Positions 47,991 through 58,190 are shown, counted from the first letter of the stretch. The stretch: 64,000 bases of DNA from RUG705 sp934101175 (GCA_934101175.1 CAKOQC010000001.1:124001-188000), one strand, 5' to 3'. The notes: generated by a model not told the origin, from the letters alone. Numbers and translations are program-made.

Positions 47991-48833
47991 CTATTTATTT
48001 TTTTCTCTTTGACCATAGGTAATATTTTTAAGTTTAGTATTTAATGCCATCGCTTCGATTGTCATTTTAACAATCTTATCTATCTCGCTATCTTTTCTAT
48101 AATCAGCTAACGCCATATAATTAATTCTATCATCATGAAGTAAAGTCTTTGCATTTTCAGTACTCTTCTCAGTATATACAGCAATACTTACTCCACCACC
48201 ATCTTTTGTAAGTTTCATACAAGGTACATCTGTAAATCCATCACCAATATATATCATATTAGCAGTAGATATTCTCCTATCTCCATCTAAAGTTTTCCTA
48301 TTTAAACTATCATTATCAGAAATATCCAATACTCCTTTATTAATACGACTTAAAAATTGTGTCTTATTAGTATAATTAACAGCAAGTTTCGGCCATATAG
48401 CATTGCCATCTTCATTATAAAAGAATTCAGAAGCATAAATTTCTTTAAAATATTTTCCTATACTAGAACCTTCAATTATTTCTCTAAGTCCTGAAGATAT
48501 AATATAATGTTCTACCTCCATACCAACGCTCTTACCATATTCATTAATTCTCGTAAACCATTCATCTAGTCCTTGAAACAATTCCACATCTGATCCCATT
48601 TGATTTAAATAATCCCTCTTTAAGCTTCTGTTATTATCTACCATTTTTCTAAACATTAAATACATATAAGCTAAAACTTGGTCCATCTTAAAATTTGTAC
48701 GTAAATTATTTGCTTCTTCCCAAAAACTTTTAGCATCAATCCCTAAATTAGGTATAAAAGTATACTCCTGCATATCCTTAGTACATAAAGTTTTATCAAA
48801 ATCATACATAATTGCAATAATATTATTTCTCAT
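47991..48833 (-). CDS. HAD-superfamily phosphatase (PSP-like)
   Basis: 280 aa. Motif I IMYDFDKTLCTKD (nucleophile Asp11 and acid/base Asp13), motif II HYIISSGLREII, motif III lysine in the YTNKTQFLSRINKG region, motif IV MIYIGDGFTDVPCMKL. A large cap (FWEEANNLRTNFKMDQVLAY...) lies between motifs I and II, as in phosphoserine-phosphatase-like HADs. Substrate unknown. RBS TAGGGTG. It lies downstream of addA on the same strand, 55 bases on. Confidence 0.85.
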   Translation of the reverse strand: MRNNIIAIMYDFDKTLCTKDMQEYTFIPNLGIDAKSFWEEANNLRTNFKMDQVLAYMYLMFRKMVDNNRSLKRDYLNQMGSDVELFQGLDEWFTRINEYGKSVGMEVEHYIISSGLREIIEGSSIGKYFKEIYASEFFYNEDGNAIWPKLAVNYTNKTQFLSRINKGVLDISDNDSLNRKTLDGDRRISTANMIYIGDGFTDVPCMKLTKDGGGVSIAVYTEKSTENAKTLLHDDRINYMALADYRKDSEIDKIVKMTIEAMALNTKLKNITYGQREKNK

Positions 48834-48888
48834 ATTTACATCACCCTACACAAAACATTATATCATATTATCAAAAATATTAATACAA

Positions 48889-51800
48889 TTATTCAAAAGC
48901 CTCTATTTCTTTTAATTTATCATCCATAATAGAATACAAGTAAATAAATACTTTCTTACTACTAATACTCTCAATATATTCTTTATATCCCTTTAATTGT
49001 TTTAAATAATTCTCATCATCTATATTCTTAAGTTTATAGTCAACTATATTTATATATGTATCATATTCAAGCATCAAATCTATTACTCCATTATAAATAG
49101 TATTATCCTTTTGATATTTAAATTCATATTCTCTATAAACATTAATATAATCATCTTTAATTTTAGTAAATAATTTCTTTAAATATTTATTATCCCTATT
49201 CTTAAAGTTAGCATATTCAAGTATTTCATGAACTTTTGTTCCATATTGCATCGCTTTAACACTATCTATATCAAGAACTTTATTACCTTCCTTAGAAAAA
49301 TGCTTTTTCTCCATTACTTGATAATTAGTATTAATTTCTTTCTTATTAATAGAAACATCTACCTTTTCATAAGCTATCTCTTTAAGCTTAATCATATCAT
49401 ATTCATGTGTATAATTAGCTTCTTTATCTATAACATATTTATCTATAATTGAAACTGAATTAAGTATATCTAAAAATGATCTATATGTAAGTCTTTTATC
49501 CGTAGGAACCATTCTATTATAACCACATCTATTTTTATCAAGTGAAGTAACAATTATCATCTTTTCTCTACATCTAGTTAAAGCTACATAAAATAGTCTA
49601 ATCTTCTCAGATATTTCTTCTTTAAAAAAGTTATCAATATATAAATCTTTTAAAATATTATTACATACATCTTCATTTTCATCTATATAGGGTAAAATTA
49701 TTCCCATCTCATCATTAATTAACATCTTATCATTAATTTCTTTAATCGTAAATTCATTATGCATCCCTGTAAAATAGCACAAGCTAAATTCAAGTCCTTT
49801 TGATTTATGAATATTCATAATTTTAACAGCATTATCCACATTAGTATTACCAGAATACTTAATAGTTAACCCTTTCTCAGTAACTTCTTCAATATAATTA
49901 ATAAATTCTTCTAAAGTATATCCAAGTCCACTCAAATTACTAGCTATATCTAAAAGATTACTAATTCTAACTAAATACTCATCTATTCCACTTAAAGTAG
50001 TTAATCTCTCATAAATATTAAATACTTTAAATATATCATTAATAATATCTTCTAAAGGATTATTTAAATTTATTAACTTACATTTCTCAAAAATAGTATC
50101 TTTATAATATTTTCTATCTTTATTAATTTGATATATCTCATCATCACTATAACAAAATATAAACGATCTAGCTACTGAAGTAAATAAATATCTAAATTTA
50201 TCATCAAATATTCCTTGATTAACATAATCTACTAGCTTTATCAAATTCTTTAGTATCATTACTACATTATCATTAGTAAGTTCATGATCCATATAAATTA
50301 CTGAAGGTATCTCTTCATATTCCAAAATTTTCTTATATTTATCTAAATATTTATTTCTATCTGTAATTATACATATATCACTATATCTAATCTTTCTAAG
50401 TTTATTACTCTTCTTATCAAACACTAAATAATCATTATTAATCTTTTCTTTAATATCTTCACTTATAATAAATAATTCTTTTTCTTCTTTTGTATACTCT
50501 GTATTTATTTCATTATCATAATTATATATAACTAAGTTATTATCATGTTTACAATCTTCTAAATCGTAAGCTGTATTACCATATACCATATTATGACTAG
50601 CTAAATAATCTGCATTACCTATCTCATCATCCATAATCAAATTAAATATTTCATTAATATTAAAAAGTGTTTCATTTCTACTACGAAAATTCTTAAGTAA
50701 ATCTATTTTAATACCGCCATCATTCTTACTATATCGATTATATTTATCTTGAAATATATATGGATTAGCATTTCTAAAACGATATATTGATTGTTTTACA
50801 TCTCCGACCATATAGACATTATTATTACTAATTAAAGTAACGAATTCTTCTTGAATATTTGAAGTATCTTGGTATTCATCTACCATTATCTCATTAAAGT
50901 AATTTTTAATTTCTTCCCTTACTTCTAAATTATCTCTAACTATTTTTAAGGCCATATGAGCAATATCATTAAATTCATAACTACCATTCTCATCCTTATA
51001 TTCATTTACTTTCTTATCAAGTCTAGTAATAATTTCTAAGATAATTTGTATATCTTCCTTAGTTTTCTCAATACTAGAAATCATCTCTTCAGTATCTTTA
51101 AACCTAAGCAGTTTTTTAATTTCTTCTATTTTTTTCTTAAGTTCATCTTTTAAGTCTTTTCCTTCTTCTTCCACTCCTATAAATCTAACTGCTGACTTTG
51201 TCATAAAAGTAACATATTCAGAATAAGTACTAGCATTAAACAAACCACTAAAGTATTCATCTAACTTCTTTACCAAGCTATCATTACAATAACTAATAAA
51301 TTCTTGATAAATATTCTTAAGCTCTAAAACTTTCTCATTAATTAACTTCAAATATTTCTCAATCATTAAATTAATAAACTCTTGATTATCATAACGATTA
51401 AAATATTCATCTATATATTTTTCTTTATCTATTTGTAAATCTAATTTTTCTGATGATTTTATAATATCTTTTTTAAGTCCTATATCATCTTTCAAGCAAA
51501 AATCATTTATTAAATTATCAAACTTTTCAGTACCATACATCTCATCAAATATTTCATCTATTACTTTATATTTATATATTGTAATAATATTACTATCAGT
51601 AATTCCAATATTCTTATCAACATTAAGTGAATATGCATATTTTTTTACTACTGATAAAGCATAACTATCGAAAGTAGTAATATAAGCGGCATCTAGTAAA
51701 TTTAATTGTTCAGTCAAATTATTCTTAATAATAGCTTCTCTAATACGATTTTTCATCTCGCTTGCTGCTTCATTAGTAAACGTAAGTACTAATAATCTAG

Positions 51801-51939
51801 ATACATCTACTCCAGACATAATCTTTCTAATAACTCTTTGTGTTAAAACCGCTGTCTTTCCCGAACCAGCTCCTGCTGATACAATTATATTAGACCCCTC
51901 AGCATCGATTGCCCATTGCTGTTCTTTCGTATTAGCCAT
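48889..51939 (-). CDS. addA: AddA helicase-nuclease subunit
   Basis: 1016 aa, start ATG 51939 (GTGGTGAT upstream; earlier in-frame GTG/ATG codons overlap this site). UvrD-like helicase: Q motif EQQWAIDAEG, Walker A IIVSAGAGSGKTAVLTQRV, Walker B IMVDEYQDTSNIQEEFV, motif III YMVGDVKQSIYRFR, IMNIHKSKGLEF, RLFYVALTRCREKMI. The C-terminal nuclease has GVIDLMLEYDTYINIVDYKLK (D...D-YK). With AddB it resects double-strand breaks. Shorter than the roughly 1,200 aa of B. subtilis AddA. It overlaps addB by 8 bases. Confidence 0.96.
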   Translation of the reverse strand: MANTKEQQWAIDAEGSNIIVSAGAGSGKTAVLTQRVIRKIMSGVDVSRLLVLTFTNEAASEMKNRIREAIIKNNLTEQLNLLDAAYITTFDSYALSVVKKYAYSLNVDKNIGITDSNIITIYKYKVIDEIFDEMYGTEKFDNLINDFCLKDDIGLKKDIIKSSEKLDLQIDKEKYIDEYFNRYDNQEFINLMIEKYLKLINEKVLELKNIYQEFISYCNDSLVKKLDEYFSGLFNASTYSEYVTFMTKSAVRFIGVEEEGKDLKDELKKKIEEIKKLLRFKDTEEMISSIEKTKEDIQIILEIITRLDKKVNEYKDENGSYEFNDIAHMALKIVRDNLEVREEIKNYFNEIMVDEYQDTSNIQEEFVTLISNNNVYMVGDVKQSIYRFRNANPYIFQDKYNRYSKNDGGIKIDLLKNFRSRNETLFNINEIFNLIMDDEIGNADYLASHNMVYGNTAYDLEDCKHDNNLVIYNYDNEINTEYTKEEKELFIISEDIKEKINNDYLVFDKKSNKLRKIRYSDICIITDRNKYLDKYKKILEYEEIPSVIYMDHELTNDNVVMILKNLIKLVDYVNQGIFDDKFRYLFTSVARSFIFCYSDDEIYQINKDRKYYKDTIFEKCKLINLNNPLEDIINDIFKVFNIYERLTTLSGIDEYLVRISNLLDIASNLSGLGYTLEEFINYIEEVTEKGLTIKYSGNTNVDNAVKIMNIHKSKGLEFSLCYFTGMHNEFTIKEINDKMLINDEMGIILPYIDENEDVCNNILKDLYIDNFFKEEISEKIRLFYVALTRCREKMIIVTSLDKNRCGYNRMVPTDKRLTYRSFLDILNSVSIIDKYVIDKEANYTHEYDMIKLKEIAYEKVDVSINKKEINTNYQVMEKKHFSKEGNKVLDIDSVKAMQYGTKVHEILEYANFKNRDNKYLKKLFTKIKDDYINVYREYEFKYQKDNTIYNGVIDLMLEYDTYINIVDYKLKNIDDENYLKQLKGYKEYIESISSKKVFIYLYSIMDDKLKEIEAFE

Positions 51940-54187
51940 TATCATCACCACTTTCTTTCACAGTTGTAATTATTATTTTATCCTTATTTGTCATATTACA
52001 TATATCTCTAAACTTACAATATTCGCATCCTACTTCTATCTTATCAATAACCTTAGGGTTAATCGTAAATTCATTATCTCTTATCTTCTTAATAACATCA
52101 TTAATCTTATCCTCAGTCTTTTTCTCAATATCTGCTAATTCTGAATCAGATAATACTTTACTATATCTAGAAAAACTACCATCTTTAAGAGTTTTCATTC
52201 CTTTAATAACCTTAGAATTATCATAATTATTATCAATTATTGACAAGATATCCTTATCACTATTAGAGTATCCTACTAGTCTATAGTCCCTATCTTTAAT
52301 ATTAATCTTCTGAAGATAAAAACCTACACATACTGGATTAATAAACTCTAATCTTTTAGATAAATATAAATATATTGGTAACTGCATATTTATTCCATAA
52401 TCAAGATACTTCAAATCAATCTGATCATTACCAGTCTTATAATCTATCAAAGCATAATAAGTCTTATTCCCATCATTATAATATAATATTTTATCAATAA
52501 AACCCTTAAATATAACATTATTGCCAAAATCTACCTGTATTTTCTTCTCATACATTGCTTCATTAAATGAACTATACTCTTTTTCTGAAATAACATGTTC
52601 AAGTAATTCTTTTACTACTATGCGATATTTATCTAAAAAGAATTTTTCTTTCTTAGAAAGCTTCATATCTTTTAAATACTCATAAATATATTTATCCGTA
52701 TCCATATCATTATTACTTAAACAATTCTGCATTGCATAATGAACTGCCGAGCCAATTACTGCACTAAAATTTTCTTCATAAACATCTAATCTAAGAATTT
52801 TACTAAGGTAATATCTAAATGCACACTGGTTATATAATTTCATATCTGTATATGACAAGGTAAGTCCATCTTGTATTCTAGAAATACCACTATATTTATT
52901 TGAATAGCTTTGATATTCTATCTTAAAATTATTATTTAAAACATCAAAATCTACATTCTTAACACCATATCTTAGATATTTATCATATCCTCTCATTAAC
53001 TTAATCTTATTATATATTTCACTATAACTATCATTATACTTGGTATTTCCTTCAATTACTTCAAAATAACTACACATAGTAGATGGATAATAACTCTTCT
53101 TATTATCACTCTTCTTATAAGTAATAACTAAATTCTTTATATCTTTAAGATTATTGATAATATCTTCTCTTAAATATTTATTCTCATCACTTACTAAATT
53201 TATTCCTACACATTCTCTAATACTATCTGTAATATACTCAATATCTTTATAACTATTAGGTACTACTCCATCATTAAACCCCATCATAAAAACGTATTCA
53301 TCATCTTCTGATATATAATCTAAGTAATCAATTATCTCAATACTATTCAAATATTTCTCTGAAACCATCTCTGTATTCTCTAATTTATATTTAAGTAGTT
53401 CCTTATCATCATATATCATATATTTATTAAAGACTTTTAAAAGTTCAGGATACATCTCATCATTCTTATCTACTTCACAGATAGCATCCTTAATACTCTT
53501 ATCCCTAGCTATTTCTATAAATTGTCTAACTATCTTATAAGAAGATAATTTTCTCTTATAAGGAATATTAACTTTAATATTAAATAACGTAAATATTCTT
53601 TCTATAGTATTATAATAATCCTTATTAACATTAGCTAACTTAATCTTATTAATATCTACTCCTGTATCTATCAAATTGCATATACTATTAGCAATATATT
53701 CTACTTCTTCTTCCATCGTATTAAAAGCATATATCTTATGTTCATAATTATTAAATTCTCTATCTATAATCTTATAGTTTAACCCATGAAGCATTTTCTT
53801 ATCAAATTCATTTAATCTAACATTATAAATAATTATATTTATATCTTTAATATATCTCTTAAAATCATCATTATATATAAGTAGTCCTTCTTCATCTAAC
53901 CACTTCTTTATCTTAACAAGAGTATCTAATTTATCACATCCATATTCTTTATCTTCTATATAAATTAGATTATCTACATACATTTTAGCAACATTATATT
54001 TAAGTCCCATCTTCTTACTCAAATACCTAATAGCATCTTCTTCATAACTAAAATAATATTTCTCTCTAAATTCTTTTAATTTCATAAACTTTATTGGTAA
54101 TAATTTATGTAAATTTAATACTTTATCTTTAAAACTATCCTTACATATAATTAAAGTTTCACTATTTATCTCATCAAGAACTCTCAT
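51932..54187 (-). CDS. addB: AddB nuclease subunit, short form
   Basis: 751 aa partner of AddA, against about 1,150 in B. subtilis. The C-terminal half has the PD-(D/E)XK nuclease (FKGFIDKILYYNDGNKTYYA, LIDYKTGNDQI) and four Cys for the Fe-S clamp (one in LYNQCAFRYYLSKIL, three in VGCEYCKFRDICN). The N-terminal part lacks a Walker A such as the GRAGSGKS of Bacillus AddB, so the inactivated-helicase half is reduced and cannot bind ATP in the usual way. RBS GAGAGGTAG. Confidence 0.9.
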   Translation of the reverse strand: MRVLDEINSETLIICKDSFKDKVLNLHKLLPIKFMKLKEFREKYYFSYEEDAIRYLSKKMGLKYNVAKMYVDNLIYIEDKEYGCDKLDTLVKIKKWLDEEGLLIYNDDFKRYIKDINIIIYNVRLNEFDKKMLHGLNYKIIDREFNNYEHKIYAFNTMEEEVEYIANSICNLIDTGVDINKIKLANVNKDYYNTIERIFTLFNIKVNIPYKRKLSSYKIVRQFIEIARDKSIKDAICEVDKNDEMYPELLKVFNKYMIYDDKELLKYKLENTEMVSEKYLNSIEIIDYLDYISEDDEYVFMMGFNDGVVPNSYKDIEYITDSIRECVGINLVSDENKYLREDIINNLKDIKNLVITYKKSDNKKSYYPSTMCSYFEVIEGNTKYNDSYSEIYNKIKLMRGYDKYLRYGVKNVDFDVLNNNFKIEYQSYSNKYSGISRIQDGLTLSYTDMKLYNQCAFRYYLSKILRLDVYEENFSAVIGSAVHYAMQNCLSNNDMDTDKYIYEYLKDMKLSKKEKFFLDKYRIVVKELLEHVISEKEYSSFNEAMYEKKIQVDFGNNVIFKGFIDKILYYNDGNKTYYALIDYKTGNDQIDLKYLDYGINMQLPIYLYLSKRLEFINPVCVGFYLQKINIKDRDYRLVGYSNSDKDILSIIDNNYDNSKVIKGMKTLKDGSFSRYSKVLSDSELADIEKKTEDKINDVIKKIRDNEFTINPKVIDKIEVGCEYCKFRDICNMTNKDKIIITTVKESGDDNG

Positions 54188-54334
54188 ACATCTACCTCTC
54201 TATCCGTAATCTAACTATATCATTAATTATTACCCTTGTCAACACTTATTATCAAACTATTGTTTGCTATAAGTTAAACTCCCATTTCACCCCTTATAAT
54301 TAAAGGAACAATCTCTCAAAATTTTTTTTTATTT

Positions 54335-54359
54335 CAAAAAAACACCCATAAGGATGTTT
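54335..54359 (-). terminator. Terminator of the bactofilin-like/AI-2E operon
   Basis: AAACACCC (54340-54347), loop ATAA, GGATGTTT (54352-54359) with one mismatch; long T run on the minus strand. The remaining gap 54,188-54,334 shows nothing. Confidence 0.7.
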
Positions 54360-54394
54360 AATCTTCATAATATAAATAATATATTTATTATCTA

Positions 54395-55459
54395 TTATTT
54401 ATCTTCTTTTTTAGATTTAATTATCATATTAGTAACTATTCCAAAAGAATATAATAAACTAGCAAGAGTAACTACTACTCCAAAATAAGGAATTATAGAT
54501 AATAAATATATTACTGTTATACCAATAAAACCAATTAAGTATACTCTTTCTTCACTGCTAATCAATTTCTTCTTAGCTAATCCATTCCAAATAAGCCTAC
54601 CTATTACATATCCAGAAATTACCTTAGCTAACATTACAAATATTATATATAACATAATTCCTATAATAGCAGCACTAGTAGCAAAATCAGTAAATAATAA
54701 TATTAATAAAATTATTGGTAATAGTAAGAATGTTAATGCACCATATCCAAAATTCTTTCCTACATTATCACTAAACTTACTAAATACTTTAGGATTAATT
54801 AAATATATTACTAAAAATATTACTAATAATCTAATTAATTTATCTATATGTTCTAATATTTTATCTTTAGTACTAAGTTCTACTTTATCATTTTTAGTCA
54901 CTTCTACTTTATATATATTAGTACTCTTAATATTAGTAATAGTATCTTCATTATATTTAAGTACTCCTTCTATTTGTGTATTACTATCAATACTTAACTT
55001 ACTACTATTAGTAATTAAATTCTTTTTAAAACTACTATTAGTTATATCTATACTATTAGCATAAATCAATACATTTCCATTAAAATTACCAGTTATTTGT
55101 ACTTCATTAGCAAATATTATTATATCTCTATTAATAGTAGCATTATTAATAGTAACTTTATTAGCAAATATTGCTCCATCTTTAATAGTACCATTAACAT
55201 TAACGTTATTTCCAAATAAAGCTAGATAATCATTAATACTATTATAGTTAATAGTTTCTCCAAATACTCCATATATTCCATCCACTTTATTTAATACATC
55301 TACTGTACTTCCAAAAGCTAAATGAGTATTATTATAATCTTTTTCGATTTGATAGTTATCTCCTCCAGAAATATAATCACTATCTTCTACTACTTCTGCA
55401 AAAGAAATATGTGGTATTAAACATAAAGAAAGTAGTAAGATTAATATTTTCTTTTTCAT
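54395..55459 (-). CDS. Secreted/membrane bactofilin-like (polymer-forming) protein
   Basis: 354 aa. Signal peptide MKKKILILLLSLCLIPHISFA, then residues about 40-185 form a right-handed beta-helix-like repeat (YLALFGNNVNVNGTIKDGAI, FANKVTINNATINRDIIIFA, NEVQITGNFNGNVLIYANSI) as in bactofilins. The C-terminal ~150 residues are four to five membrane helices (LIRLLVIFLVIYLI, ALTFLLLPIILLILLF, AAIIGIMLYIIFVML, VYLIGFIGITVIYLL). The repeat domain lies outside the membrane, unlike classic cytoplasmic bactofilins. It starts 3 bases after the permease gene ends. Confidence 0.8.
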   Translation of the reverse strand: MKKKILILLLSLCLIPHISFAEVVEDSDYISGGDNYQIEKDYNNTHLAFGSTVDVLNKVDGIYGVFGETINYNSINDYLALFGNNVNVNGTIKDGAIFANKVTINNATINRDIIIFANEVQITGNFNGNVLIYANSIDITNSSFKKNLITNSSKLSIDSNTQIEGVLKYNEDTITNIKSTNIYKVEVTKNDKVELSTKDKILEHIDKLIRLLVIFLVIYLINPKVFSKFSDNVGKNFGYGALTFLLLPIILLILLFTDFATSAAIIGIMLYIIFVMLAKVISGYVIGRLIWNGLAKKKLISSEERVYLIGFIGITVIYLLSIIPYFGVVVTLASLLYSFGIVTNMIIKSKKEDK

Positions 55460-55462
55460 ATT

Positions 55463-56524
55463 TTAACTCTCCTTCTTACTTTTTATATGATGATATTTTC
55501 TATATATATCTTTCTTATAAAAATTATATGTTGTTTTAATAGCAATAGCTACTGGTAAAGAAAGTACTATTCCCCAGAACCCTGCAATTATTCCTCCTGC
55601 TGATACTGCAAATATTACTAGTAATGGATGTAATGAATTAGTTTTTCCATATACTTTAGGACCTATAACATTTCCATCAAGAGTAGGACCTATAATACAT
55701 ATAACTACTGTTAACCAAAACATTTTAGCACTAATTACTGAAGATACTAGTAAGGATATTACTGCTACTAAGAAGCCTCCAAACCAAGGTATAATAGCAG
55801 ATAATCCTGATAATATTCCTAATATTAAATAGTTAGGATGTCCTATTATAAAGAACCCTAGTGTATATTCTGCCATTTGAATTAATATATTTAATCCCAT
55901 ACCTCCAATATATTTAGTAAGTTCTGTATCAAGTTTCTTTAAATAATTAGCTGTTCTTTTATTACGAGCATTTAAGTATTTATTTACTCCTTCTCTAATT
56001 TTTCCCATATCTATAAGAAAATAAACTGCTGCACATATTACTACTATTCCTGTAGTAATAACTCCAATTGAAGCATTAACTACTGATATAGCTCCATTAG
56101 AAATACTACTTCCTATTGAAGATATAATATTAGTAGAAAATTCTGTTAAAGAAGTTTGTAAAGAACCAAAATTAATTTCATACTTCGTTGACATATCAGA
56201 TAAGAATACTGATATATTACTAAGAAATAATAATACTTGTTCATATAATAATGGTGCTGTAAGTAAAATTATTATTAATAGTAATCCTATTCCTAATATA
56301 CATACTGTTAAAATAGCCAACCATTTAGGACTTCCTGCATCAATAAGTTTTTTAACTAATGGATATAATACGTAAGCTAAAGCAAATGCTAATAAGAATG
56401 GTGATATTATTTTAAATACGTTAGCTACTATTCCTATCCATAATCCTTTAATTAAATATAATAGGCATACTATTGCTATAATTATCAGAATATTTAATAA
56501 TTTGTAATTTAGTTTATCTTTCAT
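55463..56524 (-). CDS. AI-2E/PerM family transporter
   Basis: About 353 aa with eight membrane helices. Family marks: KIISPFLLAFALAYVLYPLV, VYFLIDMGKIREGVN, ILGILSGLSAIIPWFGGFLV, IIGPTLDGNVIGPKVYGKTN and LHPLLVIFAVSAGGIIAGFWG. Family members export AI-2 or act as Na+/H+ antiporters; substrate unknown here. The ATG at 56524 begins MKDKLNYK; upstream in-frame starts up to 56551 (GTG) overlap the GAGGAG region, so the start is uncertain by a few codons. Followed by the bactofilin-like gene in the same operon. Confidence 0.88.
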   Translation of the reverse strand: MKDKLNYKLLNILIIIAIVCLLYLIKGLWIGIVANVFKIISPFLLAFALAYVLYPLVKKLIDAGSPKWLAILTVCILGIGLLLIIILLTAPLLYEQVLLFLSNISVFLSDMSTKYEINFGSLQTSLTEFSTNIISSIGSSISNGAISVVNASIGVITTGIVVICAAVYFLIDMGKIREGVNKYLNARNKRTANYLKKLDTELTKYIGGMGLNILIQMAEYTLGFFIIGHPNYLILGILSGLSAIIPWFGGFLVAVISLLVSSVISAKMFWLTVVICIIGPTLDGNVIGPKVYGKTNSLHPLLVIFAVSAGGIIAGFWGIVLSLPVAIAIKTTYNFYKKDIYRKYHHIKSKKES

Positions 56525-56586
56525 ATCTTCTCTCATCTCCTCATCTAGCACATATTATATCACATAAAAGAATAAAAGATAACTAC

Positions 56587-56787
56587 TTATCTTTTTTCTA
56601 CGTGAATTAAATTATCATATACTTCTTCTAATGCTCTTCCAATAGTCTTTTTAGACTTGTATTCATTTATTGGTTTTTGATAATAGCCCGTCTTAATCAT
56701 TTGTTTACTTCTGCTAGAAGCTATATAGCATAAAGTATACTTAGAATCTACTATTGTCAAAAGTTTATCAATAGATGGATATATCAT
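56587..56787 (-). CDS. rpoZ: RNA polymerase omega subunit
   Basis: 66 aa. MIYPSIDKLLTIVDSKYTLC and KKTIGRALEEVYDNLIHV match the Gram-positive RpoZ pattern (YPSID-LL---SKY-L; --ALEE---G-I). Omega binds the beta' subunit and helps RNA polymerase assembly. RBS GGAGTG. It heads a minus-strand unit with the permease; gmk and the usual neighbours (priA, coaBC) are absent. Confidence 0.9.
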   Translation of the reverse strand: MIYPSIDKLLTIVDSKYTLCYIASSRSKQMIKTGYYQKPINEYKSKKTIGRALEEVYDNLIHVEKR

Positions 56788-56816
56788 TTTATCACACTCC
56801 CTTATCTTATATATCT

Positions 56817-56845
56817 AGAATACTCTATAATTAAAATATTTACAA
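56817..56845 (-). promoter_or_regulatory. Promoter of rpoZ
   Basis: Minus strand TTGTAA (56840-56845), 17 bases, TATTCT (56817-56822). Confidence 0.55.
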
Positions 56846-56850
56846 TAGGC

Positions 56851-56879
56851 TTGACAAAAATTGTACATCATTTTACTAG
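56851..56879 (+). promoter_or_regulatory. Promoter of the M15 carboxypeptidase gene
   Basis: TTGACA (56851-56856), 17 bases, TACTAG (56874-56879). The -35 is perfect, the -10 moderate. It is back to back with the rpoZ promoter. Confidence 0.5.
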
Positions 56880-56920
56880 TATTTTTTTTAACTTTGTGAT
56901 ATATTTAAATAGGTGATTGT

Positions 56921-58051
56921 ATGAAATATAGAAAAAGAAGAAAATTTAGTATAAAGAAAACTTTAAAATTAGTACTTCCTCTTATCATTATTATATTAGC
57001 AATAACTTTTCTAATTAATAAAGATAATATAAATACTATCTATCTTTCTAAGAAAACTGGTTATAATAAAGAAACTGTTACTGCTTTTAAAGATAAAAGT
57101 CTAAATACTAATATTCTTTCTAAGAAGTATTCTAAAACTTTAGAAAATATTATTAATACTGAATATTTTAATCCTAAATATACTAATGAATATCTAGATA
57201 TAAAATATCTTGATAAACAAAACTATCTATCTAATATAAATTCTTTATTATCACTAGGATATACTTCTAATGATATAAATACTATTTATAGTAAATTAAA
57301 TGATAATTCTATTAATTTTATACTAAATAATACTTATATTAAGGATCTAACTTCTATTATTAGTATTAGCTATTTTAAAGAAGATTATTTAGAAAGATAT
57401 ATCAAATATCTATCTAGTAACACTCTTGAGCGGGAAACTGCCATTACTTATGTTAATATTGGTCTAGATAATGATTATTATACTAATGTTATTGATATTA
57501 CTAATCAAGATGATTTATTAGTATTAGTAAATAAATATCATAAGTTATCTAATAATTATGCTCCATCCGATTTAGAAACTATTAATTCTAAATATCAATG
57601 GTTAGGTAGAAGTAATCAATTAAGACATGATGCTAAAATAGCTTTTGAAGAAATGTGTGAAGCCGCCACAAAAGATAATATTTATATTTATGCTGGATCT
57701 GGTTATCGTTCTTATGCTACTCAAAAAGCTCTATATAATAGATATGTTAATCAAGATGGTTTTGCTGCTGCTGAAACTTATTCTGCTAGAGCAAGTTATT
57801 CTGAACATCAAACAGGTCTAGCTATGGATATAGCTAACAAGAGTGGTTTTATTTCTAAGGGTGATAAAGAATATGAATGGTTAGTAAATAATTCTTATAA
57901 ATATGGTTTCATTCTAAGGTATCCTGAAGGCAAAGAAAAAATAACTGGATATATGTATGAAGAATGGCATTATCGTTACTTAGGAAAAGATGTTGCTAAA
58001 GATGTCTATAACTCAAAATTAACTTATGATGAATATTTAGCTAAAAAGTAG
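56921..58051 (+). CDS. D-alanyl-D-alanine carboxypeptidase, M15B (VanY/DdcY-like)
   Basis: 376 aa. A basic N-terminus and one membrane helix (LKLVLPLIIIILAITFLI) anchor it outside. Residues about 35-215 are a helical domain of unknown role. The C-terminal peptidase has IYAGSGYRSYATQKALYNRY, SEHQTGLAMDI with the zinc His and Asp, and YEEWHYRYLG with the catalytic Glu and the third zinc ligand His. It trims the terminal D-Ala of peptidoglycan stem peptides. RBS TAGGTGATTG. Directly followed by the tRNA-Ser promoter. Confidence 0.93.
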   Translation: MKYRKRRKFSIKKTLKLVLPLIIIILAITFLINKDNINTIYLSKKTGYNKETVTAFKDKSLNTNILSKKYSKTLENIINTEYFNPKYTNEYLDIKYLDKQNYLSNINSLLSLGYTSNDINTIYSKLNDNSINFILNNTYIKDLTSIISISYFKEDYLERYIKYLSSNTLERETAITYVNIGLDNDYYTNVIDITNQDDLLVLVNKYHKLSNNYAPSDLETINSKYQWLGRSNQLRHDAKIAFEEMCEAATKDNIYIYAGSGYRSYATQKALYNRYVNQDGFAAAETYSARASYSEHQTGLAMDIANKSGFISKGDKEYEWLVNNSYKYGFILRYPEGKEKITGYMYEEWHYRYLGKDVAKDVYNSKLTYDEYLAKK

Positions 58052-58080
58052 TTGACAAATTGCTCATGATATTATAAAAT
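58052..58080 (+). promoter_or_regulatory. Promoter of the tRNA-Ser gene
   Basis: TTGACA (58052-58057), 17 bases, TAAAAT (58075-58080); 20 bases before the tRNA and immediately after the previous stop codon. Confidence 0.75.
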
Positions 58081-58099
58081 TGATGTTGTAAGCAATTTC

Positions 58100-58190
58100 G
58101 GAGTGATACTCAAGAGGCCGAAGAGGTGCCCCTGCTAAGGGCATAGACTGGGAAACTGGTGCGAGGGTTCAAATCCCTCTCACTCCGCCA
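58100..58190 (+). tRNA. tRNA-Ser (GCU), CCA encoded
   Basis: Acceptor stem GGAGTGA (58100-58106) / TCACTCC (58180-58186), discriminator G and encoded CCA (58188-58190). Anticodon stem TGCCC (58127-58131) / GGGCA (58139-58143) with anticodon GCT at 58134-58136. A long variable arm (GACTGGGAAACTGG region) marks a class II serine tRNA, and GGTTCAAATCC is the T loop. It reads AGC/AGU codons. Every stem pairs. Confidence 0.97.
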
